A DNA stretch of 64,000 nt from Trichoderma breve (GCF_028502605.1 NC_079233.1:3038001-3102000), one strand, 5' to 3'; positions 11,540 to 24,403 are shown, numbered from the stretch's first letter. A program made the numbers and translations. The notes: generated by a model from the sequence alone, not told the origin.

Positions 11540-14134
11540 ATGGCCCCAGCGTTTCTCTCCCTCAAAGACTTGCGTCGCCGGTCTAGAGCAAGTTTCCGAA
11601 CAGACAACTCAAACGACACCTCCAGCGATGGAACTTTGAGCCATGAAACAAACGACACCACACCGTCAAGCGGCTCGTTAACACCGCCATCCATGGCCCA
11701 GTCAGATCCCGCGCTTAATCTACAGGTCAAGGACAGCAATGGGTCTGGCCAGTATCCAGCTCAAGCTCAAGCCCGACCCATGCTGGTGCCTGGCGGAAAT
11801 TCCAGTCGATACAGCGTCTCGGGCATGTCAGGCCTTGGATCTCCTGCGCCCAACGGAAGGACCAATCTGCCAGTCTCCCAGTATGCTCCTCGTGTCCAAA
11901 ACATTGCGGAAAATGCATGGGTACGTTGCGCGAGACCCTTGTCGAAAAATCCCTATCCCATTGCGCAGCATTGATTGCACCGGGCATTCGAATTGCTCAA
12001 AATTGGACGACCAGCGTTAGGATGTTTTTGACAGTGCTAACTTCGCGAGATAGGTATACCAAAAGGTTCTCTTGTTGCATGGTACAGTTGGAGAGACGGA
12101 GCAGAACCACCTTGAAGGCACCGTCACCATCAGCAAACTCGATGACTCCTTTCCACCGACCAGCTGGCCTGTATGCAATTCTCACTTCAAAGCTCTTCTA
12201 TATCTGCAACCTGGCCCCAACAAGATCAGACTTGAATTCTCTAGCCCGAAACTGGCCAACAGCTCGTCTTCAAACAACATCCATGCCTCGTACCTTACTC
12301 TCCACATGGTGCCTTCGTTAAACGCTCCTCCGTTGCAGCTCGCTATTGTGCTAGGCAAAGACTCACCCGGGACATTTGATGCGACGCCGTCGCGGGCTGA
12401 ACGGGAAGGTAACGGCCTGGAGACGGCTGTCAAGAAGTTTCGGATGGCAGCCTATCTCTGGCAGGCATTTACTGCAGAACAGATGTGGAGGCACAAGCTT
12501 GGGCGACGAACATTTCGATTCGAAGAGGAATGGACGTCTGGTTCTGCCAACCTCCGCGACAGAGAGAATGGCATCATGAGATCTGAAGCCCGCGTTCACA
12601 TTATCCGATCCGACAAGACGGTGGCGGAGCTGCAGGATCTTAACAAGGCGCAACAGTATGATAAGGCCACGGATAAGAATGCTCTCTTCGACATTGCTTC
12701 GGCAGCAGTCAAGAAGCATCTGAATCCCCTACCTGGCCAGAAGCAATATGTTGCCGTTCTCCTGCTCGATGCTCACTGGGATAAGGACGCCAAAACCATT
12801 CGAAGTCATGCCGCACTTGGCGGCGGCAGCGGAGAGCTGCAACTGGGCATCTTTGGGTCGCACTGCCTGCATAGCTATCCCGGCTGTTTCGAAGAGGTCG
12901 TGCCAGCCTTTACCGATTGCACACCGACGGACACGGCGCATGTGGCCAACGACTGCAACGAGGCAGGAAGCTCCTGGGAGGCGGCAAACATTGGCATCGG
13001 TGCGCATCTGCACGAGGTTGGCCATTTGTTTGGATGCCCCCACCAAGAAGGAGGAATTATGCTCAGAGACTACGTTGTTCTTAACCGAAGTTTCGTGGCT
13101 CGTGAGGCGTATTCCACCAGAACCAAGTCCAAGGGAGGATTGGCCTTGCAGGCAGATGAGTGCGGCTGGCATCGTCTGGACTGCCTTCGCTTCCGAGCAC
13201 ATCCCGCCTTTAGGCTGCCCAACGATGCCCCGATGAATCCCGACGAAAGCGTCCAGGCATTTGCCATTGACGGCGGTAACGTACTGGCCGTGGCACAGAC
13301 TGGAATTTCTTTTATAGAGATTTACGGTGAGGGAGACGATGTGTGCCGTGCATGGATCGAGTATATGCCGGACAACAATAGTCCCATTCAGCGACAAGTG
13401 ACAATGACCGAACAAGATTTGCGGGCACGCCTGCCAGAAGCCAAGAGAAAGGGTCGCGTAAGGGTGTCTATCAAATCCCACGGCGGAGGATCTTTGGATA
13501 TCGACGACTTCAAAGTATTTGCGTCAAAGCAGTCATCGGTGAAGCTGCCGGGCGGCAAGGTAGCCTTCCGGTGCAAAAGCCTCGGACAGTCAAAGATGCA
13601 AGGCAGCGAGCCCCAAGAGGCAATCTTCACCAGCGCTGTGAAGCAGGACCGGGTCATGTCTCGCGTTATTGTGTATCACGGCTCAGCACTAGATGGGCTG
13701 GAGTTTGTTTATGACGATAATTCGACACAGCTGTTTGGCAAGAGGGGAGGCAAAGAGGGAGGTGACACATTTGAATTTGGTGAGTTTATTCATATCTGAA
13801 GAGAGTGAAAGAAATTCTAAGCTGACCACACGTTAAACGATATAGACATCCGACGCGGAGAGTACCTCAGTGGTTTTGTCGTGAGGGCTGGCTTTTGGAT
13901 CGATGGCATTCAGCTCTTGACCAGCCTTGGTAGAAAATCAGCCATGTTTGGAAAAGCCCATGGTGGTTCTGCGTAAGTCATTGCAGCCCATTTGACGAGT
14001 CGGGGCGGGGCAAAGAAACGCTGACATTGCAATACAGACACACTCTGATACCTCCTCGAGGCTATACTATCTGCGGTGTTGCCGGCACATGTGGCGCGTG
14101 GCTGGATGGCTTCTCCATTCTCATCAAGCATTAA
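11540..14134 (+). CDS. YIL108W-type zinc metallopeptidase with C-terminal jacalin-like domain
   Basis: Four exons, 11540-11920, 12054-13779, 13846-13972 and 14038-14134, giving 776 residues; all junctions keep phase. The first 127 residues are Ser/Thr/Pro-rich and probably disordered. The body matches the putative metallopeptidase family that includes yeast YIL108W (Pfam Metallopep). It has a full metzincin-like zinc signature HExxHxxGxxH at residues 447-457 (HEVGHLFGCPH) and a possible Met-turn GGIM at 460-463. The C-terminal ~150 residues alternate Gly-rich strands (for example GLEFVYDD, GKRGGKEGG, FWIDGIQLLTS, GACGAWLDGFSI-like spacing), fitting a jacalin/beta-prism fold. Substrates are unknown in this family; no signal peptide is visible, so it is probably intracellular. 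The start is in the context AACCATGG and is the first ATG after a CT-rich leader. Confidence 0.87.
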
Positions 14135-16000
14135 GACTGCGCCAATTTCGACGCAGGTCGAGAGCAGAAACACAAACAAATAGGATTTATGCATCTTGCA
14201 TCTCATTTATGGATTACTCGAGCATTTGGACCTAGCTTGCCTTGGACGGTTTTTTTTGGTTTTTAGTTACAACGCGGAAGAGGCAGGCAAGCTACCTAAT
14301 CAATGGAGCAGAGAGCGAGATGGATGTACAGACGGAGTTGACGCTTTTCTTTGTTCACACCACACACAAAAATAGGTACACGGATGAGAAAGCACGGGGT
14401 TTGCTAGTAGCAACCCGTGTCGGGCGTTTTGGGTCGAATTTTGTCGCTCCCTTTTCTCTTTTCTTTCATATGTTGCAAGGATTGGGCAAAGATACCCGCT
14501 GGAAAACTAGTCTGCACTTTTTGTGAAGGTCACAGTTGAGTAGGAACTGTGGGTATGTTGCTTTTTGGGAGAGAGGCTCGGTCTGGAAGAGAAGGGCGAG
14601 GCTGGGCAGGGAAACTGTACACATTGGTTTCCGTTTATATTCTTACTTTACGTCTGATTGGGGACATTGATAGGGTCGTCAGTATCAGACTGGAATACCT
14701 AATAATCACTACAGGATATTGTTGCATCGTTGCTTTCATCCTTGTGTCATTACTGAGAATATTTGATAGCACTAATCAGCATCTGTATTAACTTTATATT
14801 CGGAGTCGCGTGCTCTCTCTGGAAGTTTGAAGTCGTGTGAACAGTGTCTGGGATGCTGGGCCGTGATCATTTATTTGCATGTGACGGCGTATGTAATCCT
14901 TTGGGTCAGCTGTGTGTGTGTGTGTTTGTTACAGAGCATCACGTGAAACGCCACAATGCGCGCAGCAAGTTGCTTGGGGGCTGAGCTTCTCTGAACCTGA
15001 CATGGCCAAGTTAAAAGTCCAGAGTTCGTGCTTGTTCAGCTAAAAAGCAGGGCAAAGGCAAAGGAGAGAGAACGATGACGGCATCCCCACCCAACCAACT
15101 ACGTAGTAGTGCATGAGGCACTGTAAATCAGTATGTACGAAGAGGTACTCGCTACTCGAGGTGCACAGTACAGTACATTGGATTGGATGTAATTCTTACT
15201 AAGATGGTTGTTTTGTTTGTGCAGGGATTCGCTTATTGTCTGCTCGTCATGGTGTAACTATATCGTGTGGCTGAATGAGTGATGAGTGTGCGTATGGCAT
15301 CGTTGACATCAGAGACACGGCGCTGGTACCTACACGCTGGTAGCACGTTTGGCTTGTCGCAGAACTGGCAGCTGCTGGCCCCCAACCAACGAGTAGCGGT
15401 ACCTGCCAGCTCGCATTAAGCTCTGTACCATATCCATACACTGTTACCGCGTAAATTGGTAAATTGGCCTTGTTTGCGCTGTATCGGCAGGTACTGGATA
15501 CCGTCCACCTGCCAGCCAGCCCGGTATTTGGGACAAAGAGAAACGAGCCAGGGCTGTGCCAAACTGGCAGCAGCGCCACCCTACCTCTAGACTAAGGTTG
15601 TTTCGCCTAGCAGCGGACAGCTAACAAAGTACAAGTGCCGTGTCCAGTTGTAATAGAGCATTTCGCAGTGCAGCAGCTGCCCCTCGCGCGTCTAGACTAT
15701 TTTTTTCTTTCACCTTCCTTGTCCTCTGCCTTTTTTTCTTTCACAGACGTCACCGTCACCTGTGATTGAGGTTTCGTGAGATCCACACGGGTTGCTTCTC
15801 TTTTCTTCTTCTCCACAACTTGAGACTCGAGTTCTTTTTTCCTACTCTACTTACTTTCCGAGGACTCTTCGAGCTTTGCGCGCTCTTTGATCTTCTATCT
15901 GCTGCTCTCTCCCTCCCTCATACAAACAGCCGAATTGACGGAAAAAAAGCCTCTCTCTCTCCCTGAGCTTCGATTCGCACGCCATACAACCTGCCTCGCC
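14135..16000. other. intergenic region upstream of CHO1
   Basis: No protein-like frame is present. A short GT microsatellite lies near 14912-14926. GTAC-rich stretches, including TACTCG words, lie at about 15140-15180. The last 250 bases before CHO1 are a C/T-rich leader. Confidence 0.55.
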
Positions 16001-16989
16001 ATGTCAAAACGGTCCAGTGCCGCCTCGGCGGGTGAGAACGGCGTGACCTCGAGAGAGTCGCCGCCGGCAAACCAACCAGGTACGGGTTCTCTCAGCTGCG
16101 ACTATTGTGTTGCGAAATAGTGTTGGGGATGGGTCATACATTTTTTTTCAAGCAGAAGCTAACCTCTCTCTCTTTCTGTCCATTCAACAGCCATTGACAA
16201 GCAAAAGATGCTTCTTTCTGCAGACGTGGGCCATTTCTCGCTGGTACGGGCCATGCACCTCGCAGATCTCATTACTCTTATGAACGGTGGGTTCCCTCCC
16301 CTCGTTTTTGTTTGGCGACGATTGATTTGCTGACGTTGCATGTGATGCTTGGCATAGGCTTCTGCGGTGTCATGTCGATATTCTCGTCCTTACACTCGTG
16401 CCTCGACGCCCCCAATCGAGAGAGCCATTTGGGGTGGGCGCTGGCCTTTTTGCCATTTGGCCTGTTCTTCGACTTCCTCGACGGCAAAGTTGCCCGATGG
16501 AGGAAGAAGAGCAGCCTCATGGGCCAGGAGCTGGATTCCCTTGCCGACTTGGTACGTTGTTTGCTCTATACGTCGCTTGCCAGCAATTGAGACATGCATA
16601 CTGACCGCCATGCTTGGTAGATCTCGTTTGGTGTCGCCCCCGCCATGGTGGCCTTTTCAATTGGTCTTCGAACTACTGTTGATACCGTTGGCCTCACCTT
16701 CTTCGTCCTGTGCGGCCTGACCCGACTGGCCCGCTTCAACGTTACCGTCGCGGTTTTGCCTAAGGACGCCAGTGGCAAGAGCAAATATTTCGAGGGCACT
16801 CCCATCCCGACGTCGCTGGGCTTGGATGCCCTCATGGGTTACTGGCTGAAGCAGGGCTGGATCTTGGACAACATCCCCTTTGGCACCTTGCTTGAGGGTA
16901 CTCCGCTCGAGTTCCACCCCGCCGTGCTTTTGTTCATGATTCACGGCTGCATGATGACCAGCAAGACGATTCGCATTCCAAAGCCCTAA
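16001..16989 (+). CDS. CHO1: CDP-diacylglycerol--serine O-phosphatidyltransferase (phosphatidylserine synthase)
   Basis: Four exons, 16001-16079, 16191-16286, 16358-16551 and 16621-16989, encode 245 residues. The enzyme joins CDP-diacylglycerol and serine to make phosphatidylserine in the endoplasmic reticulum, the entry to phosphatidylethanolamine and phosphatidylcholine. The CDP-alcohol phosphatidyltransferase signature is complete: D97, D100, G101, A104, R105, G114, D118 and D122, with the last splice junction just after it. Hydrophobic segments fill the remainder (for example [23 protein letters not shown]). The serine-synthase-type C-terminus extends through the GTPIPTS region. Length is usual for fungal Cho1. 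The N-terminal 26 residues are polar and carry Ser residues that could be phosphorylated. The start is the only ATG in a CT-rich leader region that leads into the conserved frame. Confidence 0.93.
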
Positions 16990-17829
16990 ATCAGGCGACA
17001 ACATCAGCCGTAGCAAGTTGTAGCTTTATTTATTTATTTTCTAATTCTCGGTCTCCCTGGATATTCGGCTGCGACAAATGGGGCTAGAGGTTCAATGGTC
17101 TGCATGTTTCATGATGAAGAAGAGCTGGCGCATACGCAATTGTTCAATCTTGTTTGGCTAGGTGGCTGCTCGGCAAGCACCTTGAAGTATGGATAAACAT
17201 TATGGCGGAAGGCATGGGGTTCTTTTTATATAATGGATAGCTACTCTCCTATACAAACGGAGGTTTTTCTTTTATGGCACTTGAGGCTCGAGGAGGAGAT
17301 GACATGGTCTGCATAGCCTATTGCGAACAGAGATTATGATACCCCCATGTTTGTATCACTTTTAAAGTGACTCGTGTTTGGTAAGCCCCAAAGTGATTAC
17401 ATTTATTTGTCTACATTCGCATCACATTTATACCAGTCTTCTTTTTGCTATTTCGTACATGAATTCTTCGTCATGCCTTGTCGAGACAGCAGCACATCCC
17501 AGATGAGCGGGAAGAGAAGGGGGAAAATGAAGATGACGAGAAAACCCAATTCAAGTACGATGAGGAATAAACCGAGCCATTAAACGCCGTGAAGCCCTTT
17601 GTACATATAAAAATCTCTCTCCCTCCTCTCCTTTTTTTTCTCGTTCCCAAGCAAGCTGCTGTCGGCTGCTTCTTCCAATGCCCAGTTTTCTTCCTTTGTT
17701 TCTGTCTTTCCAATTCATTGGGGAAAAGGAAATCTCCCAGAAAGTTGTTTAACAAGAGAGAAGAAAAGAGAGATGGGCAAATCGTCTTGAGAACGTCTTT
17801 CCTTGTTTGTTTCTCTCTTCTCCTTTCCT
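16990..17829. other. convergent intergenic region CHO1/GAR1
   Basis: This holds the two 3' untranslated regions. The sequence is A/T-rich, with TTTATTTATTTATTT just after the CHO1 stop, and has no credible reading frame. The frame at 17471-17755 is low-complexity and not supported. Confidence 0.6.
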
Positions 17830-18818
17830 TTAGAATCCACGTCCTCCCCTGCTGAAGCCGCCACGTCCCCTGCCGCCACCAGCACCGCCCCTGGAGAAGC
17901 CGCCGCTGCCTCCACGGCCACCACGACCGCCGAAGCCACCACCACCACCTCGCGAGAAGCCTCCACGGCCACCACCAGGACCACCACGTCCACCGCGAGA
18001 GAACCCACCACGACCGCCTCCACGGGGGCCACCACGGGAGCTGCCTCCCGCGCGCTTAGGCTTGGGCGCACCGGGCGGGGGCTTGGGCTTGGGCAAGAAC
18101 TTGTCGAGGGGCAGGAGCTTCTCGGGGGCGATGTAGAACTTGTCGCCCTCCTTGAAGGAGGCGGCCTGGATGCCCTCGGAGGGCTTGACGGTGAAGAAGA
18201 CCTGGTTGATGGGGCCGAGGACCTCGTCGACCTTGCCGACGGCCGTCTTGTTCTCGAGGAAGATTTGGGCGTTGAAGTGGGGGACTTTGGGGTTGATGGA
18301 CTCGCAGACCATTTCGCCCTCGCAGGCGTGGACGAACTTGCCCATTTCTGTTGGCAGAATTATTAGCTGAGTGTGTCTTTACTCGGTTTGAATGTCTTCG
18401 CTTGCGGATTGTCTCTCTCTCTGCGTTGAGGGCTGCCTTCTGCTGGGTCTTTTTTTCTTTCTCTCCTTTCAGTTTGAAGCCATTGTCCATTGCCATTCTC
18501 AAATTGAGCGGCAAAAGCGTTCGGAAGATCCAAAAAAGAAGTAACAGAGAAAGAAGAAGAGCCAATCGCAACGCCTTCACTCCATCCAAGAGAATTTTTT
18601 CAAACAGCCAACCACCAGTAGAAGCAAAGCCTCAACAGCAAAAGCAAAGGAGAACAAAAACAAAATAGAATCAATCAAAAGAAAAGAGCATGATTCGGCA
18701 TACCTAGAACCTGCGCCGGCGGGCCCATGTCCCTCTGCTGGAATCCTCCCCGTCCGCCTCGAAAGCCGCCGCCAGACCCTCCACGACCACCACCGCGAGA
18801 CCCGCCTCGGAAGGACAT
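17830..18818 (-). CDS. GAR1: H/ACA snoRNP protein Gar1
   Basis: Two exons on the minus strand, 18818-18704 and 18347-17830, encode 210 residues. Exon 1 encodes an RGG-rich N-terminus ([13 protein letters not shown]) and ends in PPAQVL; the splice completes the family block [17 protein letters not shown]. The central Gar1/Naf1 domain continues with the [10 protein letters not shown] and [19 protein letters not shown] segments. The C-terminal third is a long Gly/Arg/Phe RGG tail. Gar1 is one of four core proteins of H/ACA ribonucleoproteins that pseudouridylate rRNA and snRNA in the nucleolus. The intron (356 nt) is far longer than others in the window. A run of 17 T lies about 140 bases upstream of the start, a typical nucleosome-excluding promoter element. 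Confidence 0.95.
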
Positions 18819-19647
18819 TGTGTATTGGATTATTTATTTAAAATCGAAAATGAGTGATTGGACCGGAGAGTTCCGTGGGCGGGAGAGAAAGAAAAAAGAG
18901 GCCAATTGTCGGGGGGCCTGTTTTCTTTTGGCGATGTCGTTCCCTCGTCGTCGTTGAAACTTTTTTTTTTTTTTTTTACTAGAACGTCTCCAATGAATGG
19001 TGTTGAAATTTTTCGGCCAAAGGCTGCTTGCTTGGAGCAAGCTTGTTCGATTGAGGGGATGTGATTGGCTGGTGCGGAATAATGTTCCAGCGGATGGTGC
19101 GTGGTGGGGCGGGAAGATGTACCCAAGTACCTCGTACTGTACATTGGTACATGCAGGTTCATGTGAAGTGAAGTTGCTCACAGCAGTGTAAGAGTATGCG
19201 AATGTGTATAACAAATAATGAGAGACTGACATTGAGAGATTGTAAGGCTTGCTGCTACCTATGGTATCAATCTACTTTTAACAAAACATTCAATTCCATC
19301 AAATAGAAAACAACTGCTAGCAGTACCACGCATGGTGAGCTACGGATATACCTAACGAGTGATGCGGTCCTCAAAATCAAATTGCATCGACAACAAAAAG
19401 TAACGGAAAACACAAACGCCTTCAGCTGATACAACACACTGTTGCTCTTTTCTGCATCCCTTGCCTCATTCACAGTCCAACACCAAAAACACATTGGACA
19501 AAAACACAAGTCCTTAAACAGGTAATCAAGAAATGGTATCCAGATATCGACGTGTACCCATTTTCTCGACAACAAATGAAAAAAACACACAAGGAAATAA
19601 AAAGAGACAAAAATTGACGTCCATCACATGTAAATCAAATGAAGAGC
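18819..19647. promoter_or_regulatory. GAR1 upstream region with poly(dA:dT) tract
   Basis: This is the 830-base gap between the GAR1 start and the SLM1 stop, both on the minus strand. It contains 17 consecutive T at 18961-18977, a form of promoter tract common upstream of ribosome-biogenesis genes. It also has a GTAC-rich patch (CCAAGTACCTCGTACTGTAC, about 19123-19142). The SLM1 3' untranslated region occupies the right end. No extra gene is seen. Confidence 0.5.
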
Positions 19648-22385
19648 TTAAGGAAAGCTGCCTGGCATCGGTAGGTCCGACACCGTCACCGAACTAGCCG
19701 CTCTCTCATCGTTGATGCCACGAACCGGGTTGAGACCACCCACTGGCTGTGCAGAGTCTCCCTGGCCGGGAAGAACTTGCAGTCCTGATTCATCAGGCTG
19801 GACCTCAGACCTGGGAATTGCATCCGGGGACAGAGCTCCTGCGCCTCCGACATTTTTGTAGTGTCCGCCGTTGATATCGTTCGTCTCGACTCCGTTGACA
19901 GCAACTGCATTGTGTTGCTGTTCTGGGCTAAGAGCTCTGTTGCCACCAATGCCGTTGACCGGCTGACGAGTGCCGGGGATGATGAGTGGCGTCACAAAGA
20001 CGTTTCGGTGATGGCTTTGGCTCTGATCCACTGGCTCGCTTGTGTAGGGGTTGACGCCGTCGACCTGGGCCTCGTGGTCGGCAGCAACTGCTTGTGCATG
20101 CACGTTTGATATTGGGGTCTCGCCTCTTTGTCCGTACTCTGGGTGGCCTTCGTCGTGCCGTGTCAACTTATCCGGAGCATAGGCATCCGTGCCTGATCCT
20201 GGTATCGCAGTTGCTGCAGCAATCACCCCGGCTTGTGGCTCCTGGCTGGATCCTACGCTAGACGGGGATTGAGGCACCTGTAAGCCTCGTTGTGCATTGA
20301 CTTGTATATCGGATGGAAACCGCCCACCTGGTTGGGGTCGCCGCGCGGCTATGTCTGTTCGAGGTCCTGGCGTGACGTCTTGCTCGGTCGCGGTAAATGG
20401 CTCTTCGTCTTCTTCCTCATCGAGTCCGTCGCTGCTAGCTGACCTGTGCGATGATCGGCTCGTGCTTCGCCTTGAGTGAGATCGCACAAATGCCGTTCGC
20501 TCCTCTGGGGATGTTTCCGTCAAAGCCCTGATGTCCTCGTACCAAGCCATCATCGTATCATGGCTTTCGGCTCGGAACACCCAGGTATGGCCTCGGTGCA
20601 TGGCGCCAGTCTGTCGTCCCTTGAGAAGAAACTTGTTGGAAGGGCCTTCACCGCTGGAGCGGGATCCTAGTTTTTGCTCCGGAAGATAGAGGGACATTAT
20701 GGGTGCTTGTGCTTTGTCTGCCGACTTGAATTCGTGAAGATGCGTTGTCGAAAGTACATACCTACCATGAATCACGTCAGATGTTACCTCGTTAAGAGAC
20801 ATGGGATAAAAATAGATATACTCACCATCCTGCTGTATAACTCTTCAAGTACTTGCTCTTGCGCTCCAGTAATCCGGCGCGGATTTCTTGCGCCGAGAGA
20901 TGGTCTTGGCCTGGGTAATGAATCTGCTCGGCCGAGCGCAATGGCATGCTAGGGTTGACTACTCGGTTATCGTTGGCCACAAAATGCTCCCACTCCTGAT
21001 CCTTGGGCATCGCAATTGGTCCATCGCGGAGTTCTCCGACCACACTGTGAGCATTGTCGGCCTCGCGCTTGAGGATACCAGCGTAAGCATTGTAGGCCTT
21101 TTGAATTTCGCCTACAATGATGGATTCGAGCTCGCGTCCTGAGCCTTCGAGGTTGAGATAGGCTTGATGCAAGTAGTTTTCCTCGTCGATCTGGCGCTCA
21201 ATCTGGCGATCGACTGCCAGCCTGAGGAGGTATGGATCCTGCTTGCCCGTCGTCGCGGAGGTGTCCATCTCGTTCTTTCCCAGCGCTTCGGAGAGGACCT
21301 TGACAGCCTTGCCGGTGCCGTCCATTTCTTTATCAACAGAGTTCTTGAAGTCACCGGCCAGGTGTTTAATCTCCTTGATTTTCTGCTGCAGGTCGCTCCT
21401 CAATCCAGTAAGCGCTAGGATGACATCCTCCTCGATTTCCTTGGCCTTTGTGGCCTCTTGAAGGGCCTGCTTGTTATAGTTGCGGATAATCTGAAGGGCG
21501 TCATCGATGCCGGCGGTTTGGAGGAACGAAGTCGGGTTCGAAATGTTGTTGGCCACGCTTGAGAGCTTGGCGAGCGACTTGGACTTTTGCTCATAGTGAG
21601 ACTGTACTTCACGATAATACGCGATGAGGTCTTTCAGCATTTTTCTCCAGGCTGTTGAGTGTCATACAACGTTAGCGTCAGATGATATAATGCAACGGCA
21701 GCAATGCGCCGAGCTGAGTCTGAGAAGGAGGAGGGTCAAGCATACTCTGGAATCTAGCGGCGAGCACATCGGTGGGATTTCCGTTTGTGGGAACAGGGCA
21801 GAAGAAGGCGCTGTGCAGCTCGTCGGGATCCGTCGCAGTCTGGAGGGCAAGGCTCCTGACACTGCCAGCTCGTGCGCTGCGACGGCTGCTGGATCGCACA
21901 ATGCTGCCGGTGCCACTGCGCCGCAGCGAAGCCTTCTTCTTCAGCGTATTGCCTCTCTGAGGCAAGGCTCGATCATCGCCAGCCGCATAGCTGTTGACCG
22001 AGTTGGAGCGCTGGATGGCCGATGGGCCGGCGGCCGCAGTGGAAGACATGACTGGGGGGCTTTGACCACGACGGCCGTCGATGATGGAGCTCCCGCGCTG
22101 GCTGGCGTCCCACTCCTCGTTGAAGCGCCCAGGAAGAGGACTCTGGCGTCTCTGAGGCGATGCGTTATTCGAGCGTCGGCCGGCTTCGAGGTAGGTGGGC
22201 TGGGGTTGGTAGGAGAGAGGTCGCCTCCCCTTCTGCGACGTCTGGTAGGGCGAGCTAGACGGCTGTCGCTGCGATTGCGACTGTGACGGGACTTGCTGCG
22301 GTTGCAGGTAAGAATTGAGCTTGGGCCCGGCGTTCAGATCAGGGGAAAGACGAGTCAATCCCTGGGATTGAGGTTGGTGATCCAT
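19648..22385 (-). CDS. SLM1: Slm1/Slm2-type BAR and PH domain protein
   Basis: Three exons on the minus strand, 22385-21746, 21651-20826 and 20761-19648, encode 859 residues. Residues 1 to about 200 are polar, Gln/Ser/Arg-rich and probably disordered. About 203-460 is a helical BAR-like region, beginning AARFQTWRKMLKDLI and carrying long Lys/Glu-rich heptads. A PH domain spans about 465-575, with the second junction inside it restoring KSYTAGWYVLSTTHLHEF and its last helix around SHDTMMAWYEDI. The C-terminal ~280 residues are low-complexity. Yeast Slm1/2 bind PI(4,5)P2 at eisosomes and bring TORC2 to Ypk1; plasma-membrane location here is inferred from the same architecture. Four tandem GAGCT pentamers lie in the leader about 70 bases before the start (about 22453-22475). 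Confidence 0.9.
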
Positions 22386-23576
22386 TGCGACGATGGTTAG
22401 GAGAGAAAGGCGAGTCGCAGCAGAGCAGGGCAAAGCAGAGCAGAGCAAGGCCGAGCTGAGCTGAGCTGAGCTGAGGAGGAGAAGGAGGAAATGCAGCAAA
22501 AGAGGAAAGCAAGCTCCGAGCAGCCGCGCCGCCGAATAATTATAGTTTGCTTCTAATCTGGATGCCAGCCAAGTCGGCGCCAGACCAAGGTTTTCGCCTC
22601 GCACAGAATTAGCGAGTGACGACAGCTAGGACGATCACAGCAGCACAAAGAGGCGTTGGTGGGGAGGGGAAAGTCGAGAGACCGTCAACGTCAACCGGCT
22701 TGACTGACGCAATGGCAGTTCAGAGGTGAGACTTTTTGGGCAGCCAAGCAGGTTTTTAGCGCGGGCCGTGAAACAAAAAAAAGGGCAGAATTGCAGAATT
22801 CTACAAAGAGTCAATGACAGAAAGAGAAACAGAAATAGAACAGAAAGAGAGACAGAATGGTTCATTACAGATAAACGGCTTACCAGCCAAGCCGCTGTAA
22901 ATTGCGAATTTGGTGCTGCCGAGCCACAGGCCACCAAACCAGAACCGCCTCGCATCTGCGCAAGATCCATGATTTGCGTCGTACGGGGAGACGGACATGC
23001 CCATTTCATGCACGCCATGGAGGGCCCCGTACTGCACTGAACCAGTAAAGCATTAGCATCGCTACTGTACATGTAACATCTACCTGCTCCGCCCCCTCCG
23101 ATTCCAGCAGCTGCCAAGGTACTCGCAACCCGCACAGCTCAGAAACCGAGAGGGGGCACGCTAGCGCAGGCACCTCGTCGATACCTGGCATTGTTGCATC
23201 ACCTGCGTCGACGACTGCGTCACTTGCAGGTACTGGGGGGAAGCGTAAAAAGGGCCAAGCCAAGCCAACTGCGTCTGCACCAGTGACAAGCCGCCATCAA
23301 GATGATGAATTGCTAAGGCTGTGCTACGTAAGGCGACAAAGATCGCAAAGGATGGACAACAAGGGCAACATAGAAAATAGAAACTTGTGCGAGTGCGCCG
23401 TAAGCAGCGCCCGGTAATACTTATTCCATCCAGTGCCTGTAATCCTTCCACGGAGCGTCCCGGGGCCAAGGGGCAACAGTCTCACTCGATATTACTGTCC
23501 TGTTCTGTCCATACTCCGTATACGTGTATGTACTCGTACTTGACTCTGTCCCCTCAATCAATAACATGGGCGCTAC

Positions 23577-23616
23577 ATTGACACTGACATTTGACATTTG
23601 ACACTTGACACTGACG
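23577..23616. repeat. short TTGACA-type tandem
   Basis: Within 40 bases the words TTGACA and CTGACA recur six times in the same orientation, spaced by one or two bases. It lies about 1.2 kb upstream of the SLM1 start. It could be slippage or a cluster of binding sites; nothing in the sequence decides. Confidence 0.5.
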
Positions 23617-24403
23617 TGCCCCAAATCTGCACCCTCATGCACAAACCCGCCCGCCCAACATCCTCTTTTCGCTTCCAGCATGTCCCCAAACAGATCAGAA
23701 GTCCTGCTACCATCCTCGTCCCTACGAACTCCCACCACCACACATGTAGCGCTACATCAACTCTAAACCCAGCAAAAATCCACCTTCAGCTGCTTCTGAT
23801 CGCCCCAGGCTGGGCTCCCTCAGAAGAATGACGTATTAGTCCGTTCCCCTAAAACAAGCGCCAGCCCAGCACAAGCCACACGCCCCTCTTTCCCCCACCA
23901 GGCATCTTCTCTCCACCTCCAAATTCCATCCATTCTGGTGATCGAATCTCGCTGCTCCGGAAGCCTATTTTGTTACTTCGCTTGTTTGGAATCGACGGAA
24001 TCCATGGAATTTTGAAGGATTTCTCCACTGCGATCGGTTAAGCATCGAGGAAAGACGCTAGGAATCTAGTTGGATTCACTCAATGGGGCCGCGCGAGGTA
24101 GTCAGCTCCCAACATGTCTAACCAACACGATATCGGTAGAGTCCTATTCCAGCAATACCGATTCCATATTGCATGAAGCATTTGAGCTTAATTGCGCAAT
24201 GGAAGCCCTATAACGAATATATGTTCATTCAATCTTCCTATGTGTTGTCTCTATGATGCTTGCTTGAATGCTCCAATTGACCAATCCGCTCATGTGACAT
24301 ATATCTCGTCTACTTCCACTTGGCATTTCGCAGCATCCTTAATTGCACCCGAAAGCAGAGCGGGGTCCAAAGGGGATCCGAAAGAGATTCTTTTTGGCGA
24401 TTC

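Noticed and set aside
12729..13481. 250-codon minus-strand frame within the metallopeptidase
   Set aside because: Antisense to a well-supported exon with the zinc motif; no independent evidence.
18348..18703. snoRNA inside the GAR1 intron
   Set aside because: No box C/box D pair or H/ACA hairpin-hinge pattern was visible on the minus strand.
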